DNA of 64,000 bases, taken from Paracoccaceae bacterium (GTDB lineage: Bacteria; Pseudomonadota; Alphaproteobacteria; Rhodobacterales; Rhodobacteraceae). Position numbers and translations under genes: made by a program. The notes beneath the pieces are model-generated. The model was not told the DNA's origin and made no database searches. It saw nothing but the letters and a program-made list of their open reading frames with translations. The stretch is from contig JAKIUB010000012.1 of NCBI GenBank assembly GCA_021647745.1, positions 10,266-74,265 of the forward strand, read 5' to 3'. Below, piece after piece: positions 9,125 through 17,132 of the stretch; the stretch's first letter is position 1, and the number at the start of each line of letters is the position of its first letter.

Positions 9125-9145
9125 CGCGCCCTCCGGGAGGGCGCG
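9125..9145. terminator. Intercistronic hairpin between dctP and dctQ
   Basis: A perfect inverted repeat, CGCGCCCTCC and GGAGGGCGCG, around a single G. On the transcribed minus strand it lacks an immediate U-run, so it fits an mRNA-stabilising or partial attenuation hairpin better than a full terminator. It would let the binding protein be made in excess over the permeases. Confidence 0.65.
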
Positions 9146-9153
9146 CATTTGTT

Positions 9154-10161
9154 TTATTTGTTGATGGTGTCGATCACCAGATCATACAGCTCTTGCGCGG
9201 GCAGGCCGCGTGCGGTGTTTTCCTCTATCCAGGCCGCGGCGGCAGGGCCGGCCACAGCGTCACGGAAGGCGGTAATCTCCTCGTCCGAATAGGTGATCTG
9301 CTCGATGCCACGCTCTTCAAGTACGGGCCCCCATGCGGCCATGGTCTTGTCATTGTAGCTATCGACATAGAATTCGAGCGCTTCCTCAACAGAGCCAAGC
9401 AGTGCTTCGCGGTTTTCGTCACTCAGCTCGTTTAGTGCATCGGTATTAACCACAACCGGGCAGTTAACCGTGCCGGGGTTGAGGTTTGTTGTCCACCATG
9501 TGGCGCTCTCGATCGTGCCAAAAGCCATATGGGCGTGGGGTGCAAAAGCAACCGCGCGGACAACACCGCTATCCATCGCCTGACGCACTTCGGTGGCTGA
9601 CATCGAGGTTGGCACCGCGCCAACAGCGGCCAGCGCGCGGCCTACACCACCGGTAGCCCGTACGGCCATGCCTTCAAAATCGGCCAGAGTGCGTGGTGCA
9701 TCGCCTTTACCGGCAATATTATACTGCGGTAGCGGCGAAGGCATCAGCAGGGTGGCATTCCAGCGGGCAAGATCATCAATCGCGGCTTGTGACTGGTATA
9801 CTGCCATTGCCACTTCAACTTCCTGCTCCAGCGAGGTCACGCCGAGGAAGGGCAGCTCCAGCACGGTGATCGAGGGGTTTTTATCGGGATGGTAGCCGGC
9901 ACAGAACTGGGCCATTTCAAAGGCGCCGATCGAGATACCGTCAAGGTTTTCCTTGTTTTTGGACAGGCCGCCATAGGAAAGGTTCAGCGTGAACTCGCCA
10001 TTGGTTTTTTCGGCCACCAGCTCGGCGAGGCGCTCTACGTTTTCGGTGAATGCACGGCGCTTGCCCCAAAGCGATACATTCCATTCGACAGCGAAGGCTT
10101 CGCCGGCGAGGGTCAGGCTCAGCGCGGCCAAGGTAGTTGTTTTAAATATTTTCATTTTCAT
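9154..10161 (-). CDS. dctP: TRAP transporter substrate-binding protein (DctP family)
   Basis: A 335-residue periplasmic protein with a Sec signal (MKMKIFKTTTLAALSLTLAGEAFA) and a mature DctP domain. It includes the mid-domain motif ADFEGMAVRATGGVGRALAAVGAVPTSMSATEVRQAM, where the conserved Arg normally binds a substrate carboxylate. First gene of the dctP-dctQ-dctM operon. A near-perfect 13-bp inverted repeat lies 44-80 bp upstream, beside a divergently oriented control region shared with no other promoter, since the PAS-LuxR gene downstream-facing 3' end borders it. The GGAGG ribosome binding site precedes the ATG. Confidence 0.9.
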   Translation of the reverse strand: MKMKIFKTTTLAALSLTLAGEAFAVEWNVSLWGKRRAFTENVERLAELVAEKTNGEFTLNLSYGGLSKNKENLDGISIGAFEMAQFCAGYHPDKNPSITVLELPFLGVTSLEQEVEVAMAVYQSQAAIDDLARWNATLLMPSPLPQYNIAGKGDAPRTLADFEGMAVRATGGVGRALAAVGAVPTSMSATEVRQAMDSGVVRAVAFAPHAHMAFGTIESATWWTTNLNPGTVNCPVVVNTDALNELSDENREALLGSVEEALEFYVDSYNDKTMAAWGPVLEERGIEQITYSDEEITAFRDAVAGPAAAAWIEENTARGLPAQELYDLVIDTINK

Positions 10162-10204
10162 GTTTTCCTCCCAGAAATGGCTAACTGAACGACTGTTAAA
10201 CCAG

Positions 10205-10241
10205 AATCACAATAGGGCAAAGCCTTTTCCCTATTTTGATT
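10205..10241. promoter_or_regulatory. Long inverted repeat upstream of dctP (candidate operator)
   Basis: AATCACAATAGGG (10205-10217) and CCCTATTTTGATT (10229-10241) are inverted copies matching at 12 of 13 positions, with an 11-bp spacer. It lies 44-80 bp upstream of the dctP start and just past the end of the PAS-LuxR regulator gene. The spacing of arm centres is about two helical turns, as expected for a dimeric DNA-binding regulator. The adjacent regulator is the obvious candidate to bind it, by inference only. Confidence 0.55.
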
Positions 10242-10327
10242 CCAACTTTTTTACCGCGATGAGGGGGGAGGGAGAGCCGGTGCGGGCGATCTCATCTGGC
10301 AGTAGCAATGGGATGGCAAGCGGGGGG

Positions 10328-10876
10328 CTAACCGCCCACGCCAATAATACGGGCCAGTAGCTCGGCGATATTGCGCACATTGAATTTGCGCAGCAGGCGG
10401 GCGCGGTAATCATCAATCGTGCGCGGCGAAAGCGAAAGTTCGCGGGCGATCTCCTTGCTGGTTAGCCCCTGCCCAAGCCGCATCACCACCTGTTTTTCAC
10501 GCGGGGTCAGCTCGACCTCGGGGCGCTGGCCTGAAATATCGGCAAAGCTGAGGATGGCACGGCTGAGCGGGTTTTTTTTGGTGGGGGTGGCGACACGCAC
10601 GCGGGTCCAAAACATAGTGCCGTCACGGCGGTGCATGATGCGCTCGTCTGAATACCGGCCGGTGGCGTGCAGTGCTTTTAATCCAACATCGCGGATAGCG
10701 TTAAACTCGGTGATGCTCGGGTAAAGTATGCGAAAGGATTGATCGAGCAGCTCCTCGCGCGCATAGCCGAACATATGGGCGAAAGTCTGGTTGCAGGATT
10801 TGATGATGCGGTTTTCGGTTAGCACAAGGCCAATGGGGGCGAGGTCAAAGGCGATACTTTCAAGGCTTTGGGGCAT
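10328..10876 (-). CDS. PAS domain LuxR-type transcriptional regulator
   Basis: A 182-residue cytoplasmic regulator. The N-terminal PAS domain spans about 5-115 (AFDLAPIGLVLTENRIIKSCN, FGYAREELLDQSFRILYPS and RRDGTMFWTRVRV are typical PAS segments). The LuxR-type helix-turn-helix is at about 120-175 (LTPREKQVVMRLGQGLTSKEIARELSLSPRTIDDYRARLL). There is no phospho-acceptor receiver domain, so a small ligand or redox signal sensed by PAS is likely. It sits between the TRAP operon (same strand, downstream) and the divergent M20/ABC operon, and could control either or both. The regulator and the M20 gene are only about 70 bp apart. Confidence 0.85.
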   Translation of the reverse strand: MPQSLESIAFDLAPIGLVLTENRIIKSCNQTFAHMFGYAREELLDQSFRILYPSITEFNAIRDVGLKALHATGRYSDERIMHRRDGTMFWTRVRVATPTKKNPLSRAILSFADISGQRPEVELTPREKQVVMRLGQGLTSKEIARELSLSPRTIDDYRARLLRKFNVRNIAELLARIIGVGG

Positions 10877-10948
10877 CCGTAATCCTACCGTATTGAGCGC
10901 GGGGCCAGATTAGGCGAGCATGATGCGCAATGGCAAGGGGTGCATATA

Positions 10949-12244
10949 GTGGATAAACGGCAGAAATTTATGGAGCGGGTGGAGAAAAAACGCGATGAGC
11001 TGATCGCGCTGACCCAAGACCTGATCCGCATCCCGACCCTCAACCCGCCCGGCGAGTATTACCGCGATATTTGTGAATATCTGGATAAGCGGCTGGCAAG
11101 GCTTGGCTTTGAAACCGAGCTGGTGCGGGCGCATGGCACCCCCGGCGATAGCGATAAATACCCGCGCTGGAATATTGTGGCGCGCTATCAGGGGGCACAT
11201 GCGGGCGAGTGCGTGCATTTCAACAGCCATATAGATGTGGTCGAGGTCGGGCAGGGCTGGAGCATGGACCCGTTTGGCGGCGAGCTACTGGATGGCAAGA
11301 TTTATGGCCGTGGGGCCTGTGATATGAAGGGCGGGCTGGCGACATCAATCATTGCTGTCGAGGCATTCCTCGAGGTCTGGCCGAACTTCAGTGGCGCCAT
11401 CGAGATTTCTGGCACAGCCGACGAGGAAACCGGCGGTTTTGGCGGGGTGGCTTACCTGAGCGAACAGGGTTATTTCAGCCCCGCGCGTGTGCAGCATGTC
11501 ATTATCCCCGAACCCTTGCACAAAGACCGTGTGTGCCTTGGCCATCGCGGGGTGTTTTGGGCCGAGATCGAAACCCATGGCCGCATTGCCCACGGCTCCA
11601 TGCCCTTTTTGGGCGATTGCGCGGTGCGCCACATGGGGGCGGTGATGGCCGAGATGGAGGCAAGCCTCTTTCCCGCACTGGCCAAAAAACGCACAGATAT
11701 GCCGGTGATCCCCGAAGGGGCGAAGCAAAGTACAATGAATATAAATTCCATCCACGGAGGACAAGCCGTGCCGGAGCCGGGCTTTACCGGCCTGCCAAGC
11801 GCTGTGGTACCCGATAGTTGCAAAATGATCATTGACCGACGGTTTTTGATGGAGGAAAACATAGAGGATGTAGAGGGTGAGCTGCGCCATATGCTGGAAA
11901 AGATCAAATCCGAACGAAAAGATTTCAGCTATGATTTCACCCCCATCCACTCGGTTAATCCGACCATGACCGACAAAGCCGCCCCCGTGGTCACAACCGT
12001 GGCGGCAGCGATTGAAGCGGTGCTGCACAAAAAGGCCGAATATGTGGTGTCTCCCGGCACCTATGATCAAAAACACATTGACCGCATCGGGCGGATGAAG
12101 AACTGTATTGCCTATGGGCCGGGGATTCTTGATCTAGCGCATCAACCCGATGAATATATCGAGGTCGCTGATATGCTCGACTCGGCCAAAGTGATGGGCC
12201 TCGCCCTCGCTGAACTTCTGACGGGGAAACCCGCAAAACCCTAG
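10949..12244 (+). CDS. M20 family metallopeptidase (ArgE/DapE-like amidohydrolase)
   Basis: A cytoplasmic zinc-dependent deacylase/peptidase of about 431 residues. Conserved metal and catalytic segments are visible: HFNSHIDVVEVGQGW (metal His and Asp), GRGACDMKGGLATS (bridging Asp), and TADEETGGFGG (catalytic Glu pair). A dimerisation domain lies in the middle. I chose the GTG at 10949 because AAGGGG lies 8 nt upstream; a GTG at 10940 and an ATG at 10970 are alternatives. It starts an operon with a dipeptide-type ABC transporter and an aldehyde dehydrogenase. It probably hydrolyses an amide in the imported compound; the true substrate is unknown. Confidence 0.85.
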   Translation: MDKRQKFMERVEKKRDELIALTQDLIRIPTLNPPGEYYRDICEYLDKRLARLGFETELVRAHGTPGDSDKYPRWNIVARYQGAHAGECVHFNSHIDVVEVGQGWSMDPFGGELLDGKIYGRGACDMKGGLATSIIAVEAFLEVWPNFSGAIEISGTADEETGGFGGVAYLSEQGYFSPARVQHVIIPEPLHKDRVCLGHRGVFWAEIETHGRIAHGSMPFLGDCAVRHMGAVMAEMEASLFPALAKKRTDMPVIPEGAKQSTMNINSIHGGQAVPEPGFTGLPSAVVPDSCKMIIDRRFLMEENIEDVEGELRHMLEKIKSERKDFSYDFTPIHSVNPTMTDKAAPVVTTVAAAIEAVLHKKAEYVVSPGTYDQKHIDRIGRMKNCIAYGPGILDLAHQPDEYIEVADMLDSAKVMGLALAELLTGKPAKP

Positions 12245-12253
12245 GAGGATGAC

Positions 12254-13729
12254 ATGAAACGCATACTTATGGGCGCCAGTGCGCTGGCCCTGATCGCCAC
12301 CGGCGCCATGGCTGCCAATACCAGTATCGTGATCGGTGACCAGCTGGAGCCACCGCATCTTGACCCTACCGCCGGGGCTGCCGGTGCGATTGATAATGTG
12401 GTTTATGCCAATATCTACGAGGGCCTGACCCGTTTTGCCTCTGATGGTTCTGTTATCCACGGTCTCGCCAAAAGCTGGGATATTTCGGATGATGGCCTGA
12501 CCTATACCTTCACCCTGCAAAACGGGGTCAAGTTCCACGATGGCTCTGATCTGACCGCCTCTGATGTCTTGTGGTCGCTCAATCGCGCCCGCGCCGAGGA
12601 TAGCGTAAATGCGCAAAAAACCCTGTTTGCCAGCATTGCCGATGTGAGTGCGCCCGATGATACCACGGTGGTGGTCACGCTAAGCGCCCCCAATGGCAAC
12701 TTTTTGTTTAATATGGCGTGGGGCGATGCGGTGATCCTGAACGAGGGTGACGATACCGAAGCGCTCAAAACCAAGCCCAACGGCACCGGTGCTTTCACCT
12801 TCACCAACTGGGTGCAGGGCGACAGCATCACCCTGACCCGCAATGAGAACTACTGGGGAGAGCCGGCCAAGCTGGAAAGCGCAACCATAAAATACATCTC
12901 TGACCCGACAGCGGCTTTTGCAGCGGTGATGGCTGGTGATGTTGATGCCTTTCCGACATTTCCCGCCCCTGAAAACCTCGCGCAGTTTGATGCCGACCCG
13001 CGCTTTAGCGTGATCGTCGGCTCGACCGAGGGTGAAACCATACTGGCCACCAACAACAAAATGCCGCCCTTTGACAATGTGAAGGTGCGCGAAGCGCTGG
13101 CCCATGCGATTGACCGCAACGCCATTATTGACGGCGCTATGTTTGGCTATGGCACTCCGATCGGCACCCATTTTGCTCCGCATAATCCCGCCTATCTCGA
13201 CCTGACTCCGCAAAGCAATTATGACCCCGAGCTGGCCAGGAAGCTGCTGGTCGAGGCGGGCTACCCCGATGGTTTCACCACCACGCTGAAGCTGCCACCG
13301 CCCTCATATGCGCGGCGCGGCGGAGAGATCATCGCCGCACAGCTGCGCGCGGTGGGCATCGAAACCGAGGTCACCAATCTGGAATGGGGGCAGTGGCTGG
13401 AGGAGGTCTTCAAGGGTAAGGATTTCGGCCTGACGATTGTCAGCCATACCGAGCCGATGGATATCAGCATATACGCCGACCCCGATTACTACTTCCAGTA
13501 TGGTAGCCCCGCTTTTCAAACACTGATGGAGGAGCTGAACACCGCAACCGATGTTGCCACCCGCTTTGGCCTGATGCAGGACGCCCAGCGCATGATCGCC
13601 GATGATTATGTTAACGGTTATTTGTTCCAGCTGGCCAAAACCGGCGTTGCCAATGCTGATATTCGCGGGTTGTGGGAAAATGCGCCAACACAGGCCACCG
13701 ACCTGACAGCGGTCTACTGGGACCACTAA
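12254..13729 (+). CDS. ABC transporter substrate-binding protein, dipeptide/oligopeptide type (SBP_bac_5)
   Basis: A 491-residue periplasmic protein with a short signal peptide (MKRILMGASALALIATGAMA). It has the family 5 fold, including the hallmark SAKSWDIS-like segment (HGLAKSWDISDDGLTYTFTLQNGVKFHDGSDLTASDV). A strong TAGGAGG ribosome binding site precedes the ATG, 9 nt after the M20 gene. It is the binding component of the transporter encoded by the next three genes. The ligand may be a peptide, an opine or another amide, given the M20 enzyme and aldehyde dehydrogenase in the same operon. Confidence 0.9.
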   Translation: MKRILMGASALALIATGAMAANTSIVIGDQLEPPHLDPTAGAAGAIDNVVYANIYEGLTRFASDGSVIHGLAKSWDISDDGLTYTFTLQNGVKFHDGSDLTASDVLWSLNRARAEDSVNAQKTLFASIADVSAPDDTTVVVTLSAPNGNFLFNMAWGDAVILNEGDDTEALKTKPNGTGAFTFTNWVQGDSITLTRNENYWGEPAKLESATIKYISDPTAAFAAVMAGDVDAFPTFPAPENLAQFDADPRFSVIVGSTEGETILATNNKMPPFDNVKVREALAHAIDRNAIIDGAMFGYGTPIGTHFAPHNPAYLDLTPQSNYDPELARKLLVEAGYPDGFTTTLKLPPPSYARRGGEIIAAQLRAVGIETEVTNLEWGQWLEEVFKGKDFGLTIVSHTEPMDISIYADPDYYFQYGSPAFQTLMEELNTATDVATRFGLMQDAQRMIADDYVNGYLFQLAKTGVANADIRGLWENAPTQATDLTAVYWDH

Positions 13730-13774
13730 CCGAACCGGCTCGTGCAATCCGCGCGGGCCGAAACGGGCTGACCC

Positions 13775-14719
13775 ATGCTGCGCTTTATCCTCAAACGTCT
13801 GCTCTCGCTGGGCCTTAGTCTGATCGCCGCCTCGGTAGTGATCTTTTTTGCGATAGAGATCATCCCCGGTGACCCGGCCCGCCTGATGCTGGGTATCAAT
13901 GCCACCCAAGATGCGGTTGATGCCCTGCGCAGCCAGATGGGGCTGGATCAGGGGCTTTTGCCGCGCTACTGGCTATGGGTTTCGGGGTTGGTGCAGGGGG
14001 ATTTCGGCATTTCCTATACCTACCGCGTGCCGGTGGCCGAGATGGTGCAGGGGCGGGTCTGGGTATCATTGCCGCTGGCGCTGTATGCGCTGGGGCTTTC
14101 AACGCTTATCGCCTTTCCTATCGGCATTCTTGCGGCCTCCAGGCGGGGCACATGGGCGGATTGGCTGGTGATGGGGGGCACACAGCTTGGCATCGCTATT
14201 CCGAATTTCTGGTTTGCGATGCTGGCGGTCAGCCTGCTGGCGATCAAATACCGCCTGTTCAGCGCGGGTGGTTTTCCGGGCTGGGAGGATCCGTTTTTGG
14301 CGATCAAGGCCCTGACCATGCCGGCCTTTGTTTTGGCGTTGCCGCAGGCGTCTATTTTGGCGCGGGTCATGCGCTCGGCCTTGCTGGATACCCTGTCCGA
14401 GGATTTTATGCGTACCGCCCGCGCCAAGGGCCGCACAGTGCGCGGAGCTTTGGTGCACCACGCGCTCAGGAATGCCATGATTCCGGTGTTGACCATCCTT
14501 GGTTTGCAGTTTTCGTTTCTGCTGGCTGGCGCGATCATTATCGAAAAGATATTCTTTTTGCCGGGGCTGGGCAGCATGATCTTTACCGCCATCACCCAGC
14601 GCGATCTTATTGTGGTTGAAAGCGTAGTGATGTTGCTGGTTTTTGCGGTCATCATCGTGACCTTCATCGTTGATATCACCTATGCGCTGGTTGATCCCCG
14701 CTTGCGGAGGCGTCCATGA
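13775..14719 (+). CDS. ABC transporter permease (DppB type)
   Basis: A 314-residue inner-membrane permease with six or so hydrophobic segments. It carries the DppB-like N-terminal pattern (FFAIEIIPGDPARLMLG) and the EAA-type cytoplasmic loop (DFMRTARAKGRTVRGALVHHALRNAMIPV) that docks with the ATPase. Forty-five nucleotides separate it from the binding protein gene, and its end overlaps the next permease by 4 nt. Confidence 0.9.
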   Translation: MLRFILKRLLSLGLSLIAASVVIFFAIEIIPGDPARLMLGINATQDAVDALRSQMGLDQGLLPRYWLWVSGLVQGDFGISYTYRVPVAEMVQGRVWVSLPLALYALGLSTLIAFPIGILAASRRGTWADWLVMGGTQLGIAIPNFWFAMLAVSLLAIKYRLFSAGGFPGWEDPFLAIKALTMPAFVLALPQASILARVMRSALLDTLSEDFMRTARAKGRTVRGALVHHALRNAMIPVLTILGLQFSFLLAGAIIIEKIFFLPGLGSMIFTAITQRDLIVVESVVMLLVFAVIIVTFIVDITYALVDPRLRRRP

Positions 14720-15546
14720 AAAAGGCTTTTAAAATGCCGGGGTTTGCCATTGGTTTCACCATGGCCACGGTGTTTGTGCTGGCGGCATTCCTGTCATTTT
14801 TCTGGACCCCGTATGCGGTGGACGGGGTTGATATTGCCAACAAATTACTAGCCCCAAGCGGCACAAACTGGTTTGGAACTGACCATTTGGGCCGCGATAT
14901 TTTCTCTATGGTTATGGTTGGTGCGCGCACCTCTATTGCGGTGGCAATCGTGGCGGTGGGTATCGGGGTGCTGCTCGGGGTGCCGCTGGGGCTGGCGGCG
15001 GCGGCGCGCCAAGGTTCATTGCTGGACGAGGTGATCATGCGCGGCAATGACCTGATATTTGCCTTTCCCGCTCTGCTGATCGCCATTCTGATCACCGCCG
15101 TGTTTGGCGCTTCGGCTGTTAATGCTATCATCGCCATCGGTATATTCAACATTCCGGTTTTTGCCCGCATCTCGCGCGGTGCGGCGCTTAGCCTGTGGAC
15201 GCGGGATTTCGTGCTGGCGGCGCGGGTGGCGGGCAAGGGCAGGGTGCGGATAAGTTTTGAGCATATCCTGCCCAATATTACCAATCTGTTGATCGTGCAG
15301 GGCACCATCCAGTTTTCGCTTGGTATTCTGGCCGAGGCCGCGCTTTCCTATATCGGCCTTGGCGCACAGATCCCGACGCCAAGCTGGGGCCGGATGCTGG
15401 CCGATAGCCAGACCATGGTTTCCTTTGCGCCGCATCTGGCTATTTTTCCGGGCATGGCGATTATTTTTACCGTGCTGGGGCTAAACCTGATGGGTGATGC
15501 CCTGCGCGATCTGTTTGACCCCAAGCAGCGGCGGGATCGCCAATGA
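14716..15546 (+). CDS. ABC transporter permease (DppC type)
   Basis: A 276-residue permease with a DppC-like first loop holding GTDHLGRDIFSMVMVGARTS. Its EAA loop is RDFVLAARVAGKGRVRISFEHILPN. Six hydrophobic segments are apparent. It overlaps both neighbours by 4 nt (ATGA), so it is coupled to the DppB-like and ATPase genes and forms the second half of the membrane channel. Confidence 0.9.
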   Translation: MKKAFKMPGFAIGFTMATVFVLAAFLSFFWTPYAVDGVDIANKLLAPSGTNWFGTDHLGRDIFSMVMVGARTSIAVAIVAVGIGVLLGVPLGLAAAARQGSLLDEVIMRGNDLIFAFPALLIAILITAVFGASAVNAIIAIGIFNIPVFARISRGAALSLWTRDFVLAARVAGKGRVRISFEHILPNITNLLIVQGTIQFSLGILAEAALSYIGLGAQIPTPSWGRMLADSQTMVSFAPHLAIFPGMAIIFTVLGLNLMGDALRDLFDPKQRRDRQ

Positions 15547-17132
15547 CCCTGCTTGAGATCAACGCCCTTACCCTGCGTATCGGCGCGGCTGAAATACTGC
15601 ACGATGTATCGTTAGCGGTAGAAGCAGGCCGGATCACGGCGGTGATCGGCGAAAGCGGTTCTGGTAAATCGATGACCGCATATTGCGTCAACCAGCTTTT
15701 GCCGCGCGGCGCGGTGGCGGGCGGACAGGTGGTGTTTGACGGCCAAGACATGCTGGTGCTGGATGAACCCGCGCTTTGCCAGATACGTGGTCGCGATATC
15801 GGCATGGTTTTCCAAGAACCCTTGAGCGCCCTCAACCCCGTGCAAACCATCGGCGCGCAGGTTGCCGAAACCGTGCTGATCCACCGCGCGGCAAAGAAGC
15901 CCGAGGCCATGCGCATCGCCCGCGAAACCCTCAACCGTGTCGGCCTACCCGAGGGGGAATTTCCGCTCAACCGTTACCCGCACGAGCTGTCAGGTGGCCA
16001 GCGCCAGCGGGTTGTGATCGCCATGGCCATCGCGCTGCGCCCCAAACTGCTGATCGCCGACGAGCCAACCACTGCCCTTGATGTCACCACCCAGGCGCAA
16101 ATCATGGCTTTACTCAAACGCCTCGTGGTCGAGGACGGTATGGGCCTGCTACTGATCAGCCATGATCTGGGAGTGGTTGCCGGTGTTGCAGACCATATTG
16201 TGATCATGCAAACCGGCAGGGTGGTCGAGCAGGGCGCGACCGCCGATATTTTCAAGCATATGCAGCACCCCTATACCAAGGCATTATTCAAAGCCTCCAG
16301 CCATGTGCCCGAGCGCGCAGCCCGGCCTGCCGATACCCCGATACTGGAGGTCCGAGATCTGATTCGCGATTATACCCTGCCGCGCACATCTCTGCTGGGC
16401 GCGGCCCCGAAATTTCGCGCGGTTAGCGGTGTCAGCTTTACCTTGAGCAAGGGCGAGAGCCTCGGGCTGGTTGGCGAGAGCGGCTGTGGTAAATCCACCC
16501 TGACGCGGGCGATATTGGGGCTGGAAGCCATTCAGGGGGGCAGCATCAGCATTAACGGCGTCGCGGTGACTGCGGGCCACGCGGTTCCCCGCGCGCTGCG
16601 CCGCAATATGCAGGTGGTATTTCAAGACCCATATGGCAGCTTTAATCCGCGCCATAAGGTATCAAGGCTGGTGGCCGAGCCGTTTCATTTGCTGGATGAC
16701 CCGCCCAAAGGCGCGGCGCGGCAGGCGGCAATCACCCACGCGCTGGAGGCCGTGGGGATGCAGGCCGCGGATAGCGATAAATACATCCACGAATTCTCCG
16801 GCGGCCAGCGCCAGCGCATTGCCATTGCGCGCGCGCTGATCATCAAGCCCGAGCTGATCATTCTGGACGAGGCGGTTTCGGCGCTGGATGTATCGATCCG
16901 TGCGCAAATACTGGACCTGCTGGCAGAACTACAATCGCGGCTCGGCCTTTCTTACCTGTTTATCAGCCATGATCTGGGGGTGGTGCGGGCCATTACCGAC
17001 CGGGTATTGGTGATGAAAGCCGGGCAAATTGTGGAAAACGGCAAGACGGAAGATATTTTCAACAACCCCACCCACCCCTATACACAGGCGCTGCTGGCTG
17101 CGGCTCCAAAACTTGAGGAGATGATAAAATGA
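15543..17132 (+). CDS. ABC transporter double ATP-binding protein (DppD-DppF fusion)
   Basis: A 529-residue protein with two complete nucleotide-binding domains. The first has Walker A GESGSGKS (about 36-43), signature LSGGQRQR and Walker B LLIADEPTTALD. The second has Walker A GESGCGKS (about 313-320), signature FSGGQRQR and Walker B LIILDEAVSALD. Each half ends with the oligopeptide-type region (HPYTKALF and HPYTQALL). Fused DppDF ATPases of this length are common in alphaproteobacteria. It overlaps the upstream permease and the downstream aldehyde dehydrogenase by 4 nt. Confidence 0.92.
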   Translation: MTLLEINALTLRIGAAEILHDVSLAVEAGRITAVIGESGSGKSMTAYCVNQLLPRGAVAGGQVVFDGQDMLVLDEPALCQIRGRDIGMVFQEPLSALNPVQTIGAQVAETVLIHRAAKKPEAMRIARETLNRVGLPEGEFPLNRYPHELSGGQRQRVVIAMAIALRPKLLIADEPTTALDVTTQAQIMALLKRLVVEDGMGLLLISHDLGVVAGVADHIVIMQTGRVVEQGATADIFKHMQHPYTKALFKASSHVPERAARPADTPILEVRDLIRDYTLPRTSLLGAAPKFRAVSGVSFTLSKGESLGLVGESGCGKSTLTRAILGLEAIQGGSISINGVAVTAGHAVPRALRRNMQVVFQDPYGSFNPRHKVSRLVAEPFHLLDDPPKGAARQAAITHALEAVGMQAADSDKYIHEFSGGQRQRIAIARALIIKPELIILDEAVSALDVSIRAQILDLLAELQSRLGLSYLFISHDLGVVRAITDRVLVMKAGQIVENGKTEDIFNNPTHPYTQALLAAAPKLEEMIK

